Assembly: GCF_964204645.1 (NCBI RefSeq)
Contig: NC_134026.1
Span: 23,146,650-23,206,649 of the forward strand
DNA length: 60,000 nt
Direction of reading: 5' to 3'
DNA from: Tubulanus polymorphus
Lineage: Eukaryota; Nemertea; Palaeonemertea; Tubulaniformes; Tubulanidae
A model generated the notes under the pieces. It was not told the origin of the DNA and searched no databases. It saw nothing but the letters and a program-made list of their open reading frames with translations. Positions 27,464 to 42,400 of this stretch are shown here, piece after piece (the first letter of the stretch is position 1; the number at the start of each line of letters is the position of its first letter). The position numbers and the translations under genes are program-made.

Positions 27464-30400
27464 TTGAAGATGTTTTTTGACTTTTTGACTTTAAAGATGT
27501 TCTTCAAATCTGCTTTCTAATTTTTATAGACCCTAGCCAATGATTTAGTGGCCCATCAGGCAGACCTACGTTATACATCAATGACATCTCAGAGGTTAGC
27601 TGGCTTGATGAAAGAAAACACACGAGATTTAGAGAAATTTAGGTCAAAAGTGCAACCAACTGGAAAATCACCCTCTGAAGACAGAGAGCCAAGTGATTCA
27701 AAAGAAAAAGTGGATAAGATCAGTGAAAGGTAAGTTTTTAATGTTAGGTTAGATATTTGCTGAATATCTTGCATGATGACATATTTGAAGCACTGGATCT
27801 CCTTTCAGATTTCAAGATCTTCAGTCACGTACTTCCAAATTACAAGATCATCTGACTGATGCTGTTAGTAATCAAAAGGCATATACTGATAGTATTGGAA
27901 TGATGCATAATTGGTTGTCACAGGCTGAAACAGAACTCAATTCCCTGCAACAGGAAACTATCAAATCAAATCCGAATCAAATACAGGGACAATTAGAAAA
28001 GGTAAAAGGTTTCAACACGGTGGCTATTGCTCAAACAAAAACATTAGATGATTTGAAAAAAGGTAGTGATGATCTTTGTGAAAGTCTTAGTGCTCTTGGT
28101 GCCGATGATGCACATTTGGAACAGATAGTACGTCCAGTTGAGGAGTTAGCTAACAGATTTGATAGAATAACTAATGGCGCGCAGGAAAAGGCTAATGACC
28201 TCCAGACGGCTGTTGTTCAGTCTCAAGGGGTAAGCGGAGGAATGGATAATATGCTGTCTTGGTTGCATGATGTCCAAAATACGCTTAGCCACCAACGCCC
28301 TGTTAGTCTCAATAGAGAAATCCTTACAGATCAGGACCAACAACTCAAAGTGCTGGAAGCAGATATTGTGAGTCGACAGACAGGATTACAGGCAATCAAT
28401 GTGTCAGCAAAAGAAATGATTGCATCATCTCAACCTAAACAGGCTGATGAGATACAACAAAAATTAGACAATATTAATAAACAGTATGCAGATATTGGTG
28501 AGCAAACTGCAACACGCCGGGATGAAATTGATGAGACTTCAGATAAATTGAACAAATTCAGTGATGCTGTCAGAGCTGTTAATAATTGGTTAGTGCCAAC
28601 AATAATTTTACTTGATTCAAAGGATTTGATGGAGTCAGACAATGTAGTACTATGTAATAAGCTTGCTGAGATATCTGATCAATGCACGACCAAGGCAGAT
28701 GATATCGCTGTCATAAAAGGATTAGCTGATGAACTTACTGAAAATCCTCATACTGGCGATCCAGTAAGTGTAGCAGACACACTTAAAAGCTTGGATGCAG
28801 ATTGGCAGTTAATGGTTAGAAAATTAGACAAATGTCAGACTGAAGCGACCCAACGAAAAGAACATGGAAATAAATTTGAAGTCACAAGTGATGATGTAAA
28901 GCAGTGGTTGGAAAGAATGGAAATGAAATTGGATGATCTGCAACCAGTTGCTGTTGATGTAGAAGTGATAGGCAAACAGATAGAAGAGTTGCAAGTATGT
29001 AAAAATTTATGTTTCATCAAAGCGCAGTAGATGTTATATTTCCCATTCTTTTGAAGAATCAGGACCACAATCACACAGTTCACATTCAATTTTGATGAAC
29101 TTTGTTCTTATAGCCTATGTTGACAGAATATGAGGAGTTTGGTGTTAAGATTGATGAATTGAATGATGTGGGTGCTGCGTGTGAAATGCTTCATTCAGGA
29201 GAAGCGTCTGGCTCCATGAGACGCCCCAGCCGAGGTAAACTGAATGTCAGCTTTATGTGTTTTCCTGTTCATTTGCTTCAGTAGCTTAGAATTCATTTCC
29301 TGGGTTCTTTGGATATTCTTGGGAGTTTATGATATCCAATTAATTGAAGCTAGGAATAATCTGAAATATTTACCTGTTTTATGTAGTGGTTAAGACAGGG
29401 CTAGTTAATAGAAAACATAGATTTGGACATGTTCGGGTTGTTAAGCTAACAGTGGTCGCAAATGACACTCAGCTGAACCTACATATTGGCTCTCAAAATT
29501 AGATCTTAATGGAAGTTGTTGGTACACTGTCCTCCACATGCCTTTACAATATCACAACTAAATGAATATTATGTATATTCTATGTAATTTAATTCTAAAG
29601 TATTTAGCTACTAAATCTTAGAAGCAGATCTCTTAACAAAGCAGAAGTTATGCATCAGACAATTTTAGATTAGAGCTATCTTGCATTTCAAGAACTTTTT
29701 CAGGTCCCCGATACACTATAGTATACAAGGAGTGATAATAGAGTTTCTAAATTGCTGGAAAGGAAACATACATCATAGATATATATTCAAACTCTTCATA
29801 ACGTTATTTCAATCATTGGTTGATAATGGTTTTCTTTCAAACTCTACATCACTCCACTTAAATGCTTTTTTGCTGGTTGCTATTTCATGCTGCGTGTTGC
29901 TTGTTTTCCTGGGTTTAGGCACTAGGTCTGCCAAGGTTCCATCGCCTACCAAAGCTTCCTCACCATCCAGTCTTGTTAGTCCTCTCTCCAGTGAGTCTAG
30001 TGGTATTGGCAGTCGCAAGAGCTCTGCAGATAACCTTTTGCTCCTAGACAATGGTAAGGCTATGGGTTCATTTATCCTATGTAATGTGGGTTTTAGTTTT
30101 ACGTAGTTGTACATTTAAGTTTCGTTAAGGCTTGGAATACTTAACTTGTTTATAACGATTTAGAACTATTTATAATCTTAAAGAACAAACTAAGAAAAGA
30201 TCACTTTTTGCAATTCAATGTACATGTATAGATAAATGCAATTTGTAATAGCTTTCTAGACTCATTTACAATTAGTGTTTTCATGCACCTTTCAAAACTT
30301 AGCCTTCTCTAATGTGAGCACCTTTTTGCTGTGACTGTCTTATGCATACACTAAGACTAATTAACTATAGATTATTTAAGAATGTTAAAATTGTTTTATC

Positions 30401-33400
30401 ATTTTGCATGATAGATTATAATTTCTTTATTTGTTTCTGATCAACAAAAAAATATGCCTTATTGTAAAACAACTTACCTTTACAGACATGTCAGTAATCC
30501 AGCAGGATGTGTTAGACATCAATGGACGATATGACCTTATTGGAGACCGGTTGACAGATCGACAGAATGACTTAAGTGCAACATTGGAAAATGTAAAAAC
30601 ATACCTCGAAGATGTTCAGAACATGTTGACATGGCTCGATGAGAAAGAAAAAGCCACCCCAGAGATAGATACTTTACCTAGTAATGTGGAAGAAGCTGAA
30701 AATAAGCTCAAGATACATGAGGATTTCCATGATGAATTAATTGAAAAGGAGGATCTGGTAGATGGCATTCGCCATAAAGCTGAACAATTACTGAAAAACA
30801 AGCCAAACGTTCCTGGAAATATTGATGTGCAGGATCAACTCAAACAATTAGGTATGTTAGGAAATTAGAATTTGAAAAAAGTCTATTTCTTGATAAAATC
30901 CCAACTATTGATTTGTATAACGCAGAAACTAAGTGGAATGAATTAAAGACTGTGTCTGAGCAGCGACGTGATTCATTAATGGACACTGTTGACAACCTGA
31001 AAGATCTGAAAGATGGCAATGAGCGGTTGAAGTTGTGGTTATCTCAGAAGGAGAAGATGCTTACTGTACTCGGAGAAATAGCTTCAAATCCTAAGACTGC
31101 AAAGAGTCAACTAGAACAAGTTCAGGTAGCAATGATAAGCTTGTAACTTAAAGATTAGACAATATTACATTTTCATGTATGGATTTGACGTTCATTTGTA
31201 ATTTTAAGGTTCTTCTTGATGAGTTCTCTGGAATGCAAGAGCAGTATGAGAATTTCACACAACTCGGAAATATGCTGCTTGACCGATGCGATCCAAGCTC
31301 AGGTGATGCTGCAGAGATTAGGGCAAAACTTCAGGATGTTGTGTGTAACTGGGAGAAGATTTATGCCCAGCTGAAAGAGCGTGATCAAAGTTTGCGAAAT
31401 CTGCTTGGTCCTAGTTCAGTATTCTTTGATACTCTTGATAAACTGAATGGAATCATGTCAACATTAGCGGACAAGTTGATTGATATGCCACCAGTTTCCA
31501 GGAAGCCTGATGAAATTCAAGAACTCAAAAATCATATCACGGTAAGACATATATTTTCTAACTTGATTGATTTTTAGGAACAACTGTGTGCAGTATAAAT
31601 TGTTCTGCCATATGCTAGTGAGTCTTTGGGAAAGCCCATCACTATCTATATATCATCAGAGTTGAACATGCTTACTACACAGTGCACCATGATTTAATCT
31701 TTATCAGCTGTTTATACGTTATTGCAAATTTGAGACAATGGTCCATGGTCCTTTATTTTCATTTGAAATCTGAGGAACATTTATGTATTATGTTTTAAAG
31801 GAAATGGAAAAGGATGCTGAAGAATTCAAACGTATCCTAGAGCGAGCTAAGACACAACGAGATGAGTTGTGTGATGCGACCAATGATTCAACTGTCAAAT
31901 TCGATCTGAAAAATAAGCTGTCAAACATCGAGCGTCCATTTAATGACATGGTTAAGCAAATTGGTAAGTTTATATAAAATTGTTATCTATTTTTTTATGA
32001 TAATTTACTTTCATGAATATACATTTCGTTATCAAGGTCTGGCTAAAACTGAGGTTGAAGGTGTTGAGAGAGAGAGCAGTGAATTTGATGAAAAACTCAA
32101 TTCATTATTGTCTGGGCTGGATGACACACAACAATGTCTGAATATTATGGAACCTATCTCCTGTGTGAAGGACAAATTACGCTTCCAAATCGGACAGGTT
32201 GAAGTACGTAAACTTAGCTCATTTTATATATCTATAATTTTGAAGTTTAAGTTTTTGGGATTCCTATTACTACACTGTTCCATCGTTTATAAAAGTAGAG
32301 CTAATGTTGGTATTTTTCAGGAACTAGATAACAAAATTGCACAGAATGAATTTGACATCAAAAAGATATTGGAGAAAGGTGAACAGCTGATTGATGGATC
32401 TGATAATGAAACCGATTTCGAAAAGAAATTAAGGGCTCTCGAAACTGAATCTCACCAGGTACAAGGATCTGTTGCTGATAAGCTCGGGCAGCTGAGGAAT
32501 TGCATGGACCTAGCCCAGAAATTCAATACCAATGCTGACAACATCTCTGCATGGCTTCAAGTAAAAGAAGACCATTTGTCAAATATGGCACCACTGTCAT
32601 TCAAAAAGGATAGTGTGGCCAAACAAATGAAAGATACACAGGCCTTCCAAAATGAAATTGTATGGAAATCATCTGATGTAAATGGTTTGAACCAGGTCAG
32701 CAAAAATCTTTTGGATGCCAGCGAGGCAGATCACATAGTAGTCCAAGAAAAACTTGACAATATCAATAACCGATGGGAAAATTTATCTGCTGGTAAGGAC
32801 TTCGATGGTCAAATTACTAATGGACAAATGTTTTGATAGTAACATCTAATTGATCTTCCATTTTAGCTGTTGGTGATCGCATCAAACAACTTGAATCATC
32901 ATACCAAGGTTTACAGGATTATCAAGATGCTTTGCAGGATGTAAAACTAGCCCTCAAATCCCTTGATGACCGTCTTGATTCTTACAAATCACTGGTGATT
33001 GGGTCCAAAGAAAGCAAACATATAGATAAAGTAAAGGTAATCCATCTATTTGCAATTTGTATTCAACATATTTCTTTCACTTGATATGCTTTATGAAACA
33101 AGAGGTGCGAAGGGTATACCGTAATTTCCGGCCAATAAGTCGAGTTTCTATCCCCAAAATAGCATGATCGGCTTATTGGGCGGATACGATCTGAGATGAA
33201 TCTATGTCACTCTAATGCTCCCAAAGATCGTCAAAATCAAGAAGAGTGGTCTATATTTACAGCGGCAATGTTAAACATTTGTATATACACACATTAGCGG
33301 TGAGCCGCATTCATGCTTATTCATTTGTATATAAGCACAAAAGACAGTTTATCAGCTTCTTACATTGTCAACTAAGACATGCTAACTGACAAATCAGCGA

Positions 33401-36400
33401 ATTAAACTTGCTGATAGGGGCGAAGCTTTAAGAAAACCATGTATTTTAGGCTAAAAACTGCCCTCGGCTTATTGGGTGGTATATGTATTATAAGGTAGAA
33501 ATTGTCAGATTGTCAACCATTGAGGGAGCAAGTGGACATGGTGTCTCTGACACCCTAATTACCCTGATTGTGTGCATTCTTTTCACAGGGTCTTCAGGAT
33601 GAACTGCTGAATTTAAAGCCACAAATCGGTGATCTCCAATCAAAAGCCGATGCTGTAATATCATCTGCTCCTGATGGAAGTGATACTCAGCACATACAAT
33701 ATGAGGTGGACACTGTTTTGACAGATTATGGCAAACTTAATTCCGACATCGAAGCCCTCATCATTGAAATGGAAACTGGCTCTGCTATTATATCGGATTA
33801 TCAGGTACCTTATCATCGTTTCCCTGAAAGGACAAATGAATGATTTAAGAATTAAGACTTGCAGTAACATGAAAATTTGTCAAATGAAATTATGAATTGG
33901 ACTTCTTTGCAGCAATCAGTGCATGACTTCTCAGATAAGTTATCTTCCCTAGAAGATAATGTCAACAAGCAGTCACCAATCAGTCGTAATTTAGACACAT
34001 TGAAACAACAACTTGAGGAAACAGAGGTTTGTACATGATATTAGATTTTTTTCATGACTCATTCTGGAAAGACTGCTGTATTCTGGTATTTTCAGGAACT
34101 CATTGACACCTTAAAGGATAGAAAAACTGAAATGAAACATTTAGAACAAAGGTTGAAGGACCTAGTTCAACGAGGAGTCATTGCTGACCCTACAATTTTC
34201 AGCAACCAATTAGACAATCTTCGACATCAACATGATAAGCTTCAAAGTCAAATAGTTAAGCATAAAGATGATAAACAGTCAGCTCTCGATAAGACTCAAG
34301 CATTTTATGATAAGTTAGAGGCTGTTAATGATTCTATTACGAAAGCACTGGATGAGGAAAATGCACTACCTCCTGTTGGTGGAGACGAAGACAAAGTCAT
34401 ACAACTTCAGGCTGATTTCAAGGTTATTATTATCAAGAGTTTTAAATTCAGAGTTATAGGGCAAAAGATTTCTTAGATTTATGTGTTTATTCAAAATTTT
34501 ATAAAACTATTTTAGGCATTCACAAAGGATGTAGTTGATCCAATACAAAGACATATTGAAGACCTCACTAAAGCTGGCAACAGTCTGTTACAAACTGCAC
34601 CACCAGGAGTAAACACTAACAGATTGGAAACAGATTTAGATGAGATTAATCAGAAATGGGATGATCTCAATCGAAAGGTATATATGATATACAGTATTTG
34701 TCTGTTATGGACACATTTTACTTCATCTTTCTACATTGAAAGTATTGGCACTAAAAATGATGCGTGCATCATAGGTTTCTGCAAGAGAAGCTAAATTGGA
34801 CACTGCACTTCTGCAATCCGGAAAATTGAAAGATGCATTATCAAACATGATGGAATGGTTAGCAGATACTGAAGAATTGACTTCCAAACAGCGTCCTCCA
34901 TCATCAGACTTCCAGGTTATTAAAGCACAAGTTCAAGAACAGAAGGTAAATAAACGATTGTATTTGCATAAGAGTCGCAAACAATTTATTTTACAGTTTA
35001 TGTTTATATATTTGACATTTTATTCATGTTTTTCTAGTTCCTTCAACGCATGTTATCAGATCGATCATCAAGTGTCGAATCTCTGCATGACATGGCAGCT
35101 CAACTTGCAAATGAGTGCACTGACCCACACGAAAGAGATGCCATCCAAGTACAAATAGCTGACATGGAAAAACGTTGGGATGTTATGACGACATCTGCTG
35201 ATGACCGCGAAAGAGAACTCATTGAAATCATGGGTGTATCCAAGGAATTCCGTGACAAGCTACAACCGATTATCGAATGGCTTGACAAGACAGAAAAGAG
35301 GTTGCATGAATTTGATTCTATCAGCACTGATCCTGAAACATTACAGGAGCAAATTGATGAACATAAGGTGAGAATGAATCTGTCATCAGATTTAGCAACT
35401 TCTTTTTGCTGTCTTTATTATTTTAGTTATTGTGTAGATTATATATAGTTCAGCAATTGCTAATGCTTATTTTGAGTTATGTAGTTGCATTCTAATCCTT
35501 ACTGTGGTTGTTTCTTAGTTAGCAAACCTTCCTGAAATCCTACCTCTAGTCCCAGCAATGGTGAGAAAGGTCATTCTCTCTTGATGTTGAATTCTCAGTC
35601 TTATCAGTCAAATTTAAGAAAAATAACTGGAGCGAGCATATCTTTTTATCCATAAATTGTATTTCTATCATTTGCAATAGCTTAGTTTATCTGTTAATTC
35701 TATTTGACTGCTAAGCAGAGAATGCTTTACAAAATTTGTTAGTTAACTTTTGTTCCCATTGCTTCATTTGTTGTTAGTTTTTTTGTTTTAGTTAATGTGT
35801 TTATATTTCCGCTCACTTCTAACAGGAGCTTATTGATCAAATCACTACGACTGCTTCGCTACTGGCACAAGCAGATATAGTGTGTCAGGAACTTGCCAAT
35901 AGGGTGGGACTAGACGAAGCTGCCAAGACTGTAGGCATTTTAGCAAATGCTAAGGATCGGTTTGAACATGTGTGCATTGAATTAAAAAGATCATTAGATC
36001 AGTTGGAAACTGTTGATGCAGAGCTTATAGAATTCAGAGAGGATTTGGAAGATTGCCAGGATTGGCTGAATGAAACCGATTTTCAAATAGCTGAGAATAG
36101 TGCTGAATGTTCACTGGCAGATATCAACAGTATAACAGCAAGACATGCATCTATAATGGTATTTGATGCGTCTTTAAACTAAGTTTAGCGTGGTAGCGTG
36201 GACACTCTAAGCACTTACTCTTTTAACACCCTGGCTTCTTGGCGCTATTCATGATATATATTCTACATATTCTATGTTTATAACACAATATGATAATGTT
36301 TGATCAGTGAGAATTTTCCAATAAATCATGTAAAGACTGGATTGTACTAGTCATTTTCCTATCTGATTTGCAATGATATCTTTTTTAGCCCACTTGAGAC

Positions 36401-39400
36401 TTAAATCCCAGTGGTTTATTGCATTCACTTTTCATCAATCCATAGATGGAATTCAGGTTTTCGAAAAAGTTTTGAAGGTGCTTCAATGAATTGTCTTGAT
36501 ATTTGTTTTATACTTGTATATACCCTAGACATACCTGCAAACCAAAGACAAGACAGACCCAATCGGATGACCAACTGGCGGCCACTGTTTTTTTTTGGCC
36601 AAAATCAGCACTTAATAAAGTTTTGAAGGGAAATCTTGAGATGCTCAAATCAATTTTTTTTGGTGTTTCATATGTGTATATATTCCTCAAGGGCCCATCA
36701 TCATAAGAAAAATTTGGTCAATCTGACATGATTGCCATCCTTTGACCTTTTTTATGCCAACCAATGTCATATATGCATATCTTTCCCCCATGCACGATTA
36801 ATTGTAAATTTGTAGCTCATTACATAATCTATGATTGTGGTTAGTTTCAAGGTCTTTGTTTTTTGTTTATGTTCAAATCAATTGCAACATTCCAGCTCCA
36901 ATTCCAATGACAAGTTCTATGATTGTGGCGAGTTTCAAGCTCAATGATTACTGTATTTGTTCACAAGCGGGTGTTGAATATTGAAATTGTCAGATTGTTA
37001 AGCATTTGCCAATGGGCATGGTGTTCTCTAGTTGGATTTGCGGCTATATAATGTATATTTATGATTCTTGACAGCATGTTTTAATTACTATTATGAAAGC
37101 AAGAAATTAAGCAACCTGGTTTTAAAGAGGATGATGTAGGAAGTGCTTTTCTAATACATGCCATATTCATTTAAGGCTGACTATCTACACTAAAAGTTTT
37201 TTTCTGTTAACAGATAATTCAAACACAAAACACTGATTTTTGGGATATGTCATACAATATATATAATGTTCACTTGCATGGTTTGCACTCTTCATAACTC
37301 GAACTTCTTTATAAAATACCATGATTTGTTGTTGCAATACAAATAAAAATTATCACCGGATATCTCAATTATGCTATTGATAATGCATTATTAAACAATA
37401 ATTGTCATCTTTATCTGGACTATATGCATTTGTTCTTCAATACTATTTTTGTTTCGTCTACTAGGTTTTGAACGTTGAGATTGGGCAACATAAGCAAGAT
37501 ATTGATGATCTTGTGCTCAAAGGACAGGAACTGATCAAGCACACTAAAGGTATTTTCATTTAAATTTCTACTGTCTACGAATTCCTAATTGCCATCCACA
37601 TTCATTTTTATATCACTGAATTTTATTAGGCAAAGATGCACAAGAAATCATTGATAAGGTTGAAGATATCAAGAAAAGATACGAATTGCTGAATACAAGT
37701 AGTAATGAGGGTTTGCAAAATATGGAAGAAGCTATGCCAATGGCTATCAAGTTCCATGAAGCACACGGAAAGTTGATGAATTGGATGCAACATGTTGAAC
37801 CAACATTGAAAAGTAAAGATCCGCCAACACCTGAATTAGAAAAAAGTATTCAGGTAGGAAAAGCTCTAACCTACATTCATTATTTATGGAAAAAATATTA
37901 TAATACATGTATCGTTATCGTTCTTTGTTGTAGAAAATGCAAGAAGAATTGGTAGAATTACGTCCACTTCTAAACATTTTGAATCAGGAAGCTCCCCACT
38001 TGACAATCATGGCCACTAATGCTGGAGCAGCAAAAATTGGAGAGATTGTGGCTAAAGATAATGAGAAATTTGAAACATTAAGTGAACAGATAAAAGAGCG
38101 AGTTGAGAAGATACACTCATCAAAACAAATGTCAGAAGATATTTCAAATGATGTTGATAATTTGGAAAATTGGTTTGACAGTGCAAAACAACAACTAGAC
38201 GGTGCTGATCCTCTAAGTTCTGATGCTAGTACATTAGATTCTCAGTTGAAAGAACAGAAGGACCTCAATGAAGATATCATGAAACATAAAAATCAAGTTC
38301 GTGAGATATTAGCAGCTATGAAGAAGTTACTCCGAGAATCACCAGATAAAGAAGATCTTGCCCTGAGAAATAAAGTTGACGCTTTGAAAGATAAAGCAGA
38401 TACAGTGTCTAAACAAAGTTATAACAGGTTGAATAATATGGAACAGGCACTGCCCCTAGCCAAGGATTTCCATGAAGCTCATGTTGATTTGGTAAAATGG
38501 TTATTGCAAACTGAACCAATGGTTCATGAAGAAGATTTACTAGCCAGTAGTCCAGAACAACTAAAGAAACAACAGGAAACCTTGAGGGTAAGCTGTCTTG
38601 ATTTCAAATTTGCCTTGCTATACCAACATATTGTCTAATGTAATATACACAGGTTTATTTCTATATGAATATCAGCCACAATTGTGTCAAATTTAGTTCT
38701 TAAGATGTTATTGAGATGTGTATGTTCCTTAAAAGGTTATGAAGCATGAACTATCTGATGTCAAACCCTTAATTGACAAGTTGACCAAGACTGGGCCTGC
38801 TCTTGCAAATCTGTTGGATCCTGATGAAGCAGCACATGTGCAAGCTGTTGTTGCCAGTGATTGCCAGCGATACACTGCCATTCATGACTTTGTTCGCAAT
38901 CAAGCGGATAATGTTGAAGAGGCTTTGACACAGTCAGCTGAGGTTAGTAATGAAAAAAGAATATTTACTGAAATGAAATATGAATATGCTTTGATATCTC
39001 ATTGATAATCTACTTAATCATGCCTTTGTAGTTCTCTGACAAGTTGGAGGTTATGATGGAAACAATGCAGCAGACAGCTGATCAAGTTGAAAAAGCAGAA
39101 CCGATTTCTGCTCATCCCGACAAACTTAGGGATCAAATTGCTGAAAACAAGGTTAGCATGTGCAAAATATCAAATCATTGAGCTAATTTGTTTTTGAGAT
39201 TTTTTCATTTCACAAAATTGTGCTTTATTTTATAGCGCATCATTGAAGATCTAGATAAACGAATGAAGGCCTTGGAAAAAGTAAAAGCTGCTGCAGATGA
39301 CCTTTTGGAGCAAGCAAATACCCATGAAGATGATGAAGCAGCTAAAGGTGTGTACATGTATCTAAATTGAATTTCATTGTACATTGTTTTCATTTTCTAC

Positions 39401-42400
39401 ATCTTTTTTATCACTTGGTTGTGATTATTTTGCTCCATTATAGAAGTAAAACAGAAGGTTGATGAACTCATGAAGGTCTGGCAAAACCTACGTGCTGCTA
39501 CTTTGCAACGCAACAAACAACTTGAAGATACTCTTGATGTTTCGGAAAAGTTTTGGGATGATGTCACGGGTCTTATGAACACAATCAAGGACCTACAAGA
39601 AACTCTAACAAATGCTGAACCACCAGGTGTCGAGCCGAAGTCAATTGCTAAACAGAAAGAGGTTCTTGATGCAATGAGAGATGATTTAGAGACATCAGCT
39701 GCTGATATTCAACAAGCCAAGCAGATTGGAGCTGATCTAATGAAGTTATGTGGGGATTCAGATAGACCTGATGTCAAGAAAAACATAGATGATCTTGATA
39801 CCCAGTTTGAGACTGTACGTGACCAGTGGGCTGAAAGGCAACGCATGCTCGATGAAACACTACAAAAAGCCAAAGATTTCCAGGATGAACTTATGGTAGG
39901 TTGTTGATTCTAAGAACTCATATTAAAAAATCGCATGGTCAAAGGTCAACAAGGTTCATGTTCCTATATTTTGTTTGCAGCGTTTGTTGGTGTGGTTGCA
40001 AAAAGTAGAAACTGAATTCTCAGGTATGGGACCAATTGGCACAGATACTGATACAGTTATGCAACAACTTGAGGAATTGAAAATCTTCAAAGACCATATT
40101 GACCCGGTCCATCTTGATATAGAAACTCTCAATCAAACGGCCAATGAATTGTCCTTGGATAGCCCTTCAGACCAAGCGAAATTAATACTCGAACCTATGC
40201 AGGATCTTTCTGGCCGATGGGACAAATTGATGGCATCAGTCGCAGACCGGAAGGTGAATGAACATTTGCTTATGTGTCTTTGTAGCATTTATTATCTTTC
40301 AAGAATTCTACTACCATTTACATGTATATTTTTTCTATAGCAAAAACTTCAAACCGCATTGTTGAGTTTGGGGCAATTCCAGCATGCATTAGAAGAATTG
40401 TTGAAGTGGATGAGTAACACTGAGAATGCACTTGACAATTTGAAGGAAATATTTGGCGATGTGAAGTCCATCGAAATTGAGATATCTAAGCATAAGGTAA
40501 AACCAGTACCACACTAGTTCATATGTAGATTATCAACTGTAACAGTTTTTTTAAATGGCTTTATAAAATCCTAGAAATGCATACATGGTCTTGGTGGAGG
40601 ATTCATATAGAGGCATGTTTAACTGTTCTTTGATGAAGGGACATGCTTTTGTATATCCATTCCTAAGACAGAAGCAACTTTCACAAGTTTTTAGTCCACT
40701 ATGGACTTAAGTCCCCACAGGCGTTCACCTTTCATTTCTTGTCCATCTATGTGATGGGTATACACTCAGAGTCTATTATAATGCCATCCTTTTTAATGCC
40801 ATTGCTTGTTTAATGCCAACATTTTTTCGGAGAACAAATTTGCCCAATCTAACTCAATGAAAATACCTTTGGACTTTGGACCTTAGGACTTTGACTGTAC
40901 TTTGGGAAGCAATCTTTCCACATTTTAGATTTTTTCTTCAATCAGTTTTTACCCAATTGGTGGCCATCTTAGTCTCATCAGTCCTCGTTTGTAAATGGGA
41001 GATGTTTTTGGAAGGAAATAACAGGTTTTAACTTATTAGCACTGTCATAGGACACACCAGGGGAGTTAGATTGATGCCTATGCATATTTTAAATTCATCC
41101 ACAAAATATGGTGACATTTGTTAACTAAGAATAAGACTATTTGCTTGGATGGGTGAAAGTGAAACATTGCTTCTTAAAAAGTACAAACCTCAGCAGCTTG
41201 ATTACATTATAACAACACCTTACCTATATAGTATTAGAAACCATTGAGTTTGTATTTATTTACTTAGCTTTGAACACAATGTTCCACAACTCACAATAGG
41301 TTTTGCTTGATAATATATTTATCAATCATGTGCCTTAACCTAGAGGCCAAGTTTTTATTCATTAACCCTTTTCTCTCACTTTGTTTTGCTCAATTTGTTT
41401 TTTCTGACAGCATATCCAATACGATGTCAAAGTACATGAAGTTAGCGTGTTAAATGTCCAACAAGCAGGCGATCAGGTTGCCATGACTTATTATCTATTA
41501 CGTTTATTCAGTACACACTACAGAATGAAAGTTAATTTTGGTGGCTGCTCTGGTGATGGCTTATCTCGATATATACTTCAATATAACGCTTATATTGGCG
41601 ACTATTACATATGTAACCTTTATTGGTAAAACAGTTGAATCATTGCATATTTAACAAAGCAACAACATTTATTCTAAAAAGACTGAAAAACTGAAACTTT
41701 AAAACTAAAATATATATTCATTAATTTCTAATCAAATCATGCATTTCATCAATTGTTGATCATGGAATTTGGTGTTGGTAGAAGTTTAACATGTACCTAT
41801 TCCTTGAATGCTTTAACAACATTGATTTATTGCCCCAGTTACATCAAATTAAAAATCACTGATTATAGACAAGTGTTTGATGCATGAATACTAATGCTAT
41901 ACATGTTCACTTCTTAAAGTCTTAATGTTATAATACACAATCTCACCCATATATCACACTCATTAACGTTTGCCTTTTCTGAATTCTGAAAATTTAAATT
42001 CAAAAGAAATTCAGCACAATTCCTAGATAATGAATTACATAAAAGTAGATTTTGTCAGCTGTGAATGTATTTTTTTATTAACTTAACTCCTGAGTATTCT
42101 GTTTATCATATAGATCCTTTGCAATGATGTGCAGAGTCATCAGGCTAGTTTTAATACAGTAAATGATGCCGGTAAAAGTGTTATCTCAAGTGAAGGAGGT
42201 GTCGATGCTGTAGAAACTAGGGATAAATTGGAACGTATGAATAAACAATGGGGACAAATTCTAACAAAACTGGCTAACAAGCAGATTGTTCTTCAAGAGG
42301 CCTTGAAAGAGGTAAAGAAACAATATATTACCTGTCTCCCCTTTACTGTTTGCTTAATGCTTACCCCAGGAAGACATACGTGGCATTGCCACATTCTAGT

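Noticed and set aside
36411-36706. Overlapping short ORFs on both strands in the 1.3-kb rod intron
   Set aside because: They lie in the diverged dispersed repeat, overlap each other and have no domain.
41477-41629. Readthrough of the 66-nt candidate exon as an alternative C-terminus
   Set aside because: The sequence after 41476 loses spectrin character at once and stops after 50 codons, which is typical of intron readthrough. It is noted only as a possible poison form.
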